Source of the DNA: Oreocharis arfaki
Lineage: Eukaryota > Chordata > Aves > Passeriformes > Paramythiidae
NCBI GenBank assembly: GCA_013398015.1
Contig: VZRR01020236.1
Coordinates: forward strand, 443,753 to 507,752
DNA: 64,000 nt
Direction of reading: 5' to 3'
Positions 63,000-64,000 of this stretch are shown piece after piece. Made by a program: the position numbers and the translations under genes. The notes under the pieces are model-generated. The model saw nothing but the letters and a program-made list of their open reading frames with translations, was not told where the DNA came from and searched no databases. Each line of letters opens with the position of its first letter. Positions within the stretch are counted from its first letter, which is position 1.

Positions 63000-64000
63000 G
63001 TAACATATTTATTTACATATGGGCAAAACTGGACAATGCATTTGTTAAAATTTTATCACACTTTATCAATGCTTCCTCTGGGAGATATTTATCTGATTTA
63101 ATGGTAGAATAGTAAAACTTTTTTATTCATGCTAGGTTATAATCCATTGAGAAATGTCTGCTCTAGGGAGTATTATACACCATACTAATCTTTTAAACAT
63201 CTAAACAGGATTTCATGGAATCAGTAGTGTCTGTTCAGTACCTCTGCAACTATGTACAATTGATTCTTTATGTACAGATTAGATATATGAGAATATTCTA
63301 CTTCAGATGGTTCTGTGCAATAAAACCAGTTTATTTTGATAATGTGAGAGAAGGCTATGGAACCTGAGAAGGCTTTCCATATCAACTGGATTATCCAGAA
63401 GACTGGGTTCCTATTTAATATTTAAACAATCAAAAATCATATGTTCCTTACTAGTGGAGTGAAATATAATCAGATGCAGCAAAACCTTTGCAGCAATACT
63501 CTGTGGAAAACAGCAGCTCATAATTTATCGTAACCGAGTTCATAATAAGTTCAGAATACCACATAACAAGAGATGCAATTTAGGCATATATTGTACATTA
63601 TTTCACGTGAAATTTTGAAAATCAGGAATAATATTTTTCTGTGATAATTTTTTGCCAGATTTTTTGCTTCAAGCTGTACTTTGTGTTTCTGAAATATATG
63701 TAGGGACTTCATCATATATGATGCTGAAAAACATATGAGTGTTTCTTTGCATTAAAAAAAAAAAACAAACCCAAACCATCATACAATGGTGCTATGCAAA
63801 AACATTAAAATGTTAAACAGCAAATGACAAATTCAACATTTAATATTGTGTACCATCATTAGTAACCATATTTAAATTAACTAATTCCTCTAGAATATCT
63901 TGCAATAAGGATACATATCTCTTGTGAGCAGCAAAGTTATTCATTTATAAAGCTGATCTCAAGAATAGTGTATTGGTGAAATGACAAAAAATAGTACAGT

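Larger units (their letters stand above)
56378..64000 (+). other. IL1RAPL1: IL1RAPL1 intron downstream of the exon (3' part outside window)
   Basis: AT-rich sequence with no recognisable coding exon. The next IL1RAPL1 exon should encode the first half of Ig domain 3, and I do not find it. No clear transposon is seen. The stretch holds a 26-bp tandem duplication (57184-57235), an 18-19 bp duplication (60315-60351), a (CAA)n run (60625-60646), a (TATC)n(TA)n microsatellite (62955-62999) and several A or T runs. A somewhat more GC-rich patch at about 58290-58830 has no assignable identity. Confidence 0.75.

Noticed and set aside
62897..63112. Frames with Ser-Ile-Tyr-Leu repeats
   Set aside because: Translation of the (TATC)n(TA)n microsatellite.
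1..64000. CRISPR array, tRNA, rRNA, operon or phage-like system
   Set aside because: No regularly spaced repeats, cloverleaf or rRNA-like sequence, and no dense coding. The window is vertebrate intron.

Overview
The window looks like one stretch of a very long intron, with a single small coding exon, from a bird and most probably a songbird. It is AT-rich and has no long conserved open reading frame. It carries CR1 LINE fragments with the avian 3' end (a 'TTCCAACC...' stretch ending in ATTCTATG-type repeats), LTRs of avian endogenous retroviruses, and one LTR (6034-6525) of a kind I know from passerine genomes. The species assignment is inference; the repeat families are recognised by eye from memory, not by a search.

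The anchor of the annotation is a 75-bp exon at 56297-56371 on the + strand. It sits between a good polypyrimidine tract plus AG and a GTAAGT donor. Its translation matches the linker between the second and third Ig domains of IL1RAPL1, a synaptic adhesion receptor of the IL-1 receptor family. IL1RAPL1 is one of the largest vertebrate genes, with introns of tens to hundreds of kilobases, so the emptiness of the rest of the window is expected. Positions 1-56296 are therefore most simply read as the intron upstream of this exon, and 56372-64000 as the start of the next intron. I see no neighbouring IL1RAPL1 exon and no other gene.

Layout: 1-370 is a solo LTR inserted in a CR1 whose 3' piece runs to 713. 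714-6033 is unique AT-rich intron, with a candidate recursive splice site at 2675/2676. 6034-6525 is a passerine-type LTR holding the 94-base assembly gap. 6526-24852 is unique intron. 24853-25388 is a GC-rich antisense LTR. 25389-36484 is unique intron. 36485-36797 is a solo LTR with a TTAT target duplication. From 39.7 to 54.1 kb there is a cluster of six CR1 fragments in both orientations. 54.1-56.3 kb leads into the exon and holds a striking G/T-only tract about 220 bases before the splice acceptor. 56.4-64.0 kb is unique intron with microsatellites.

I found no operon, defence system, CRISPR array or other new system. The points most worth a second look are regulatory: the candidate recursive splice site, the G/T tract near the exon, the frame-neutral exon, and LTRs that carry promoter and polyadenylation signals inside a neuronal gene.
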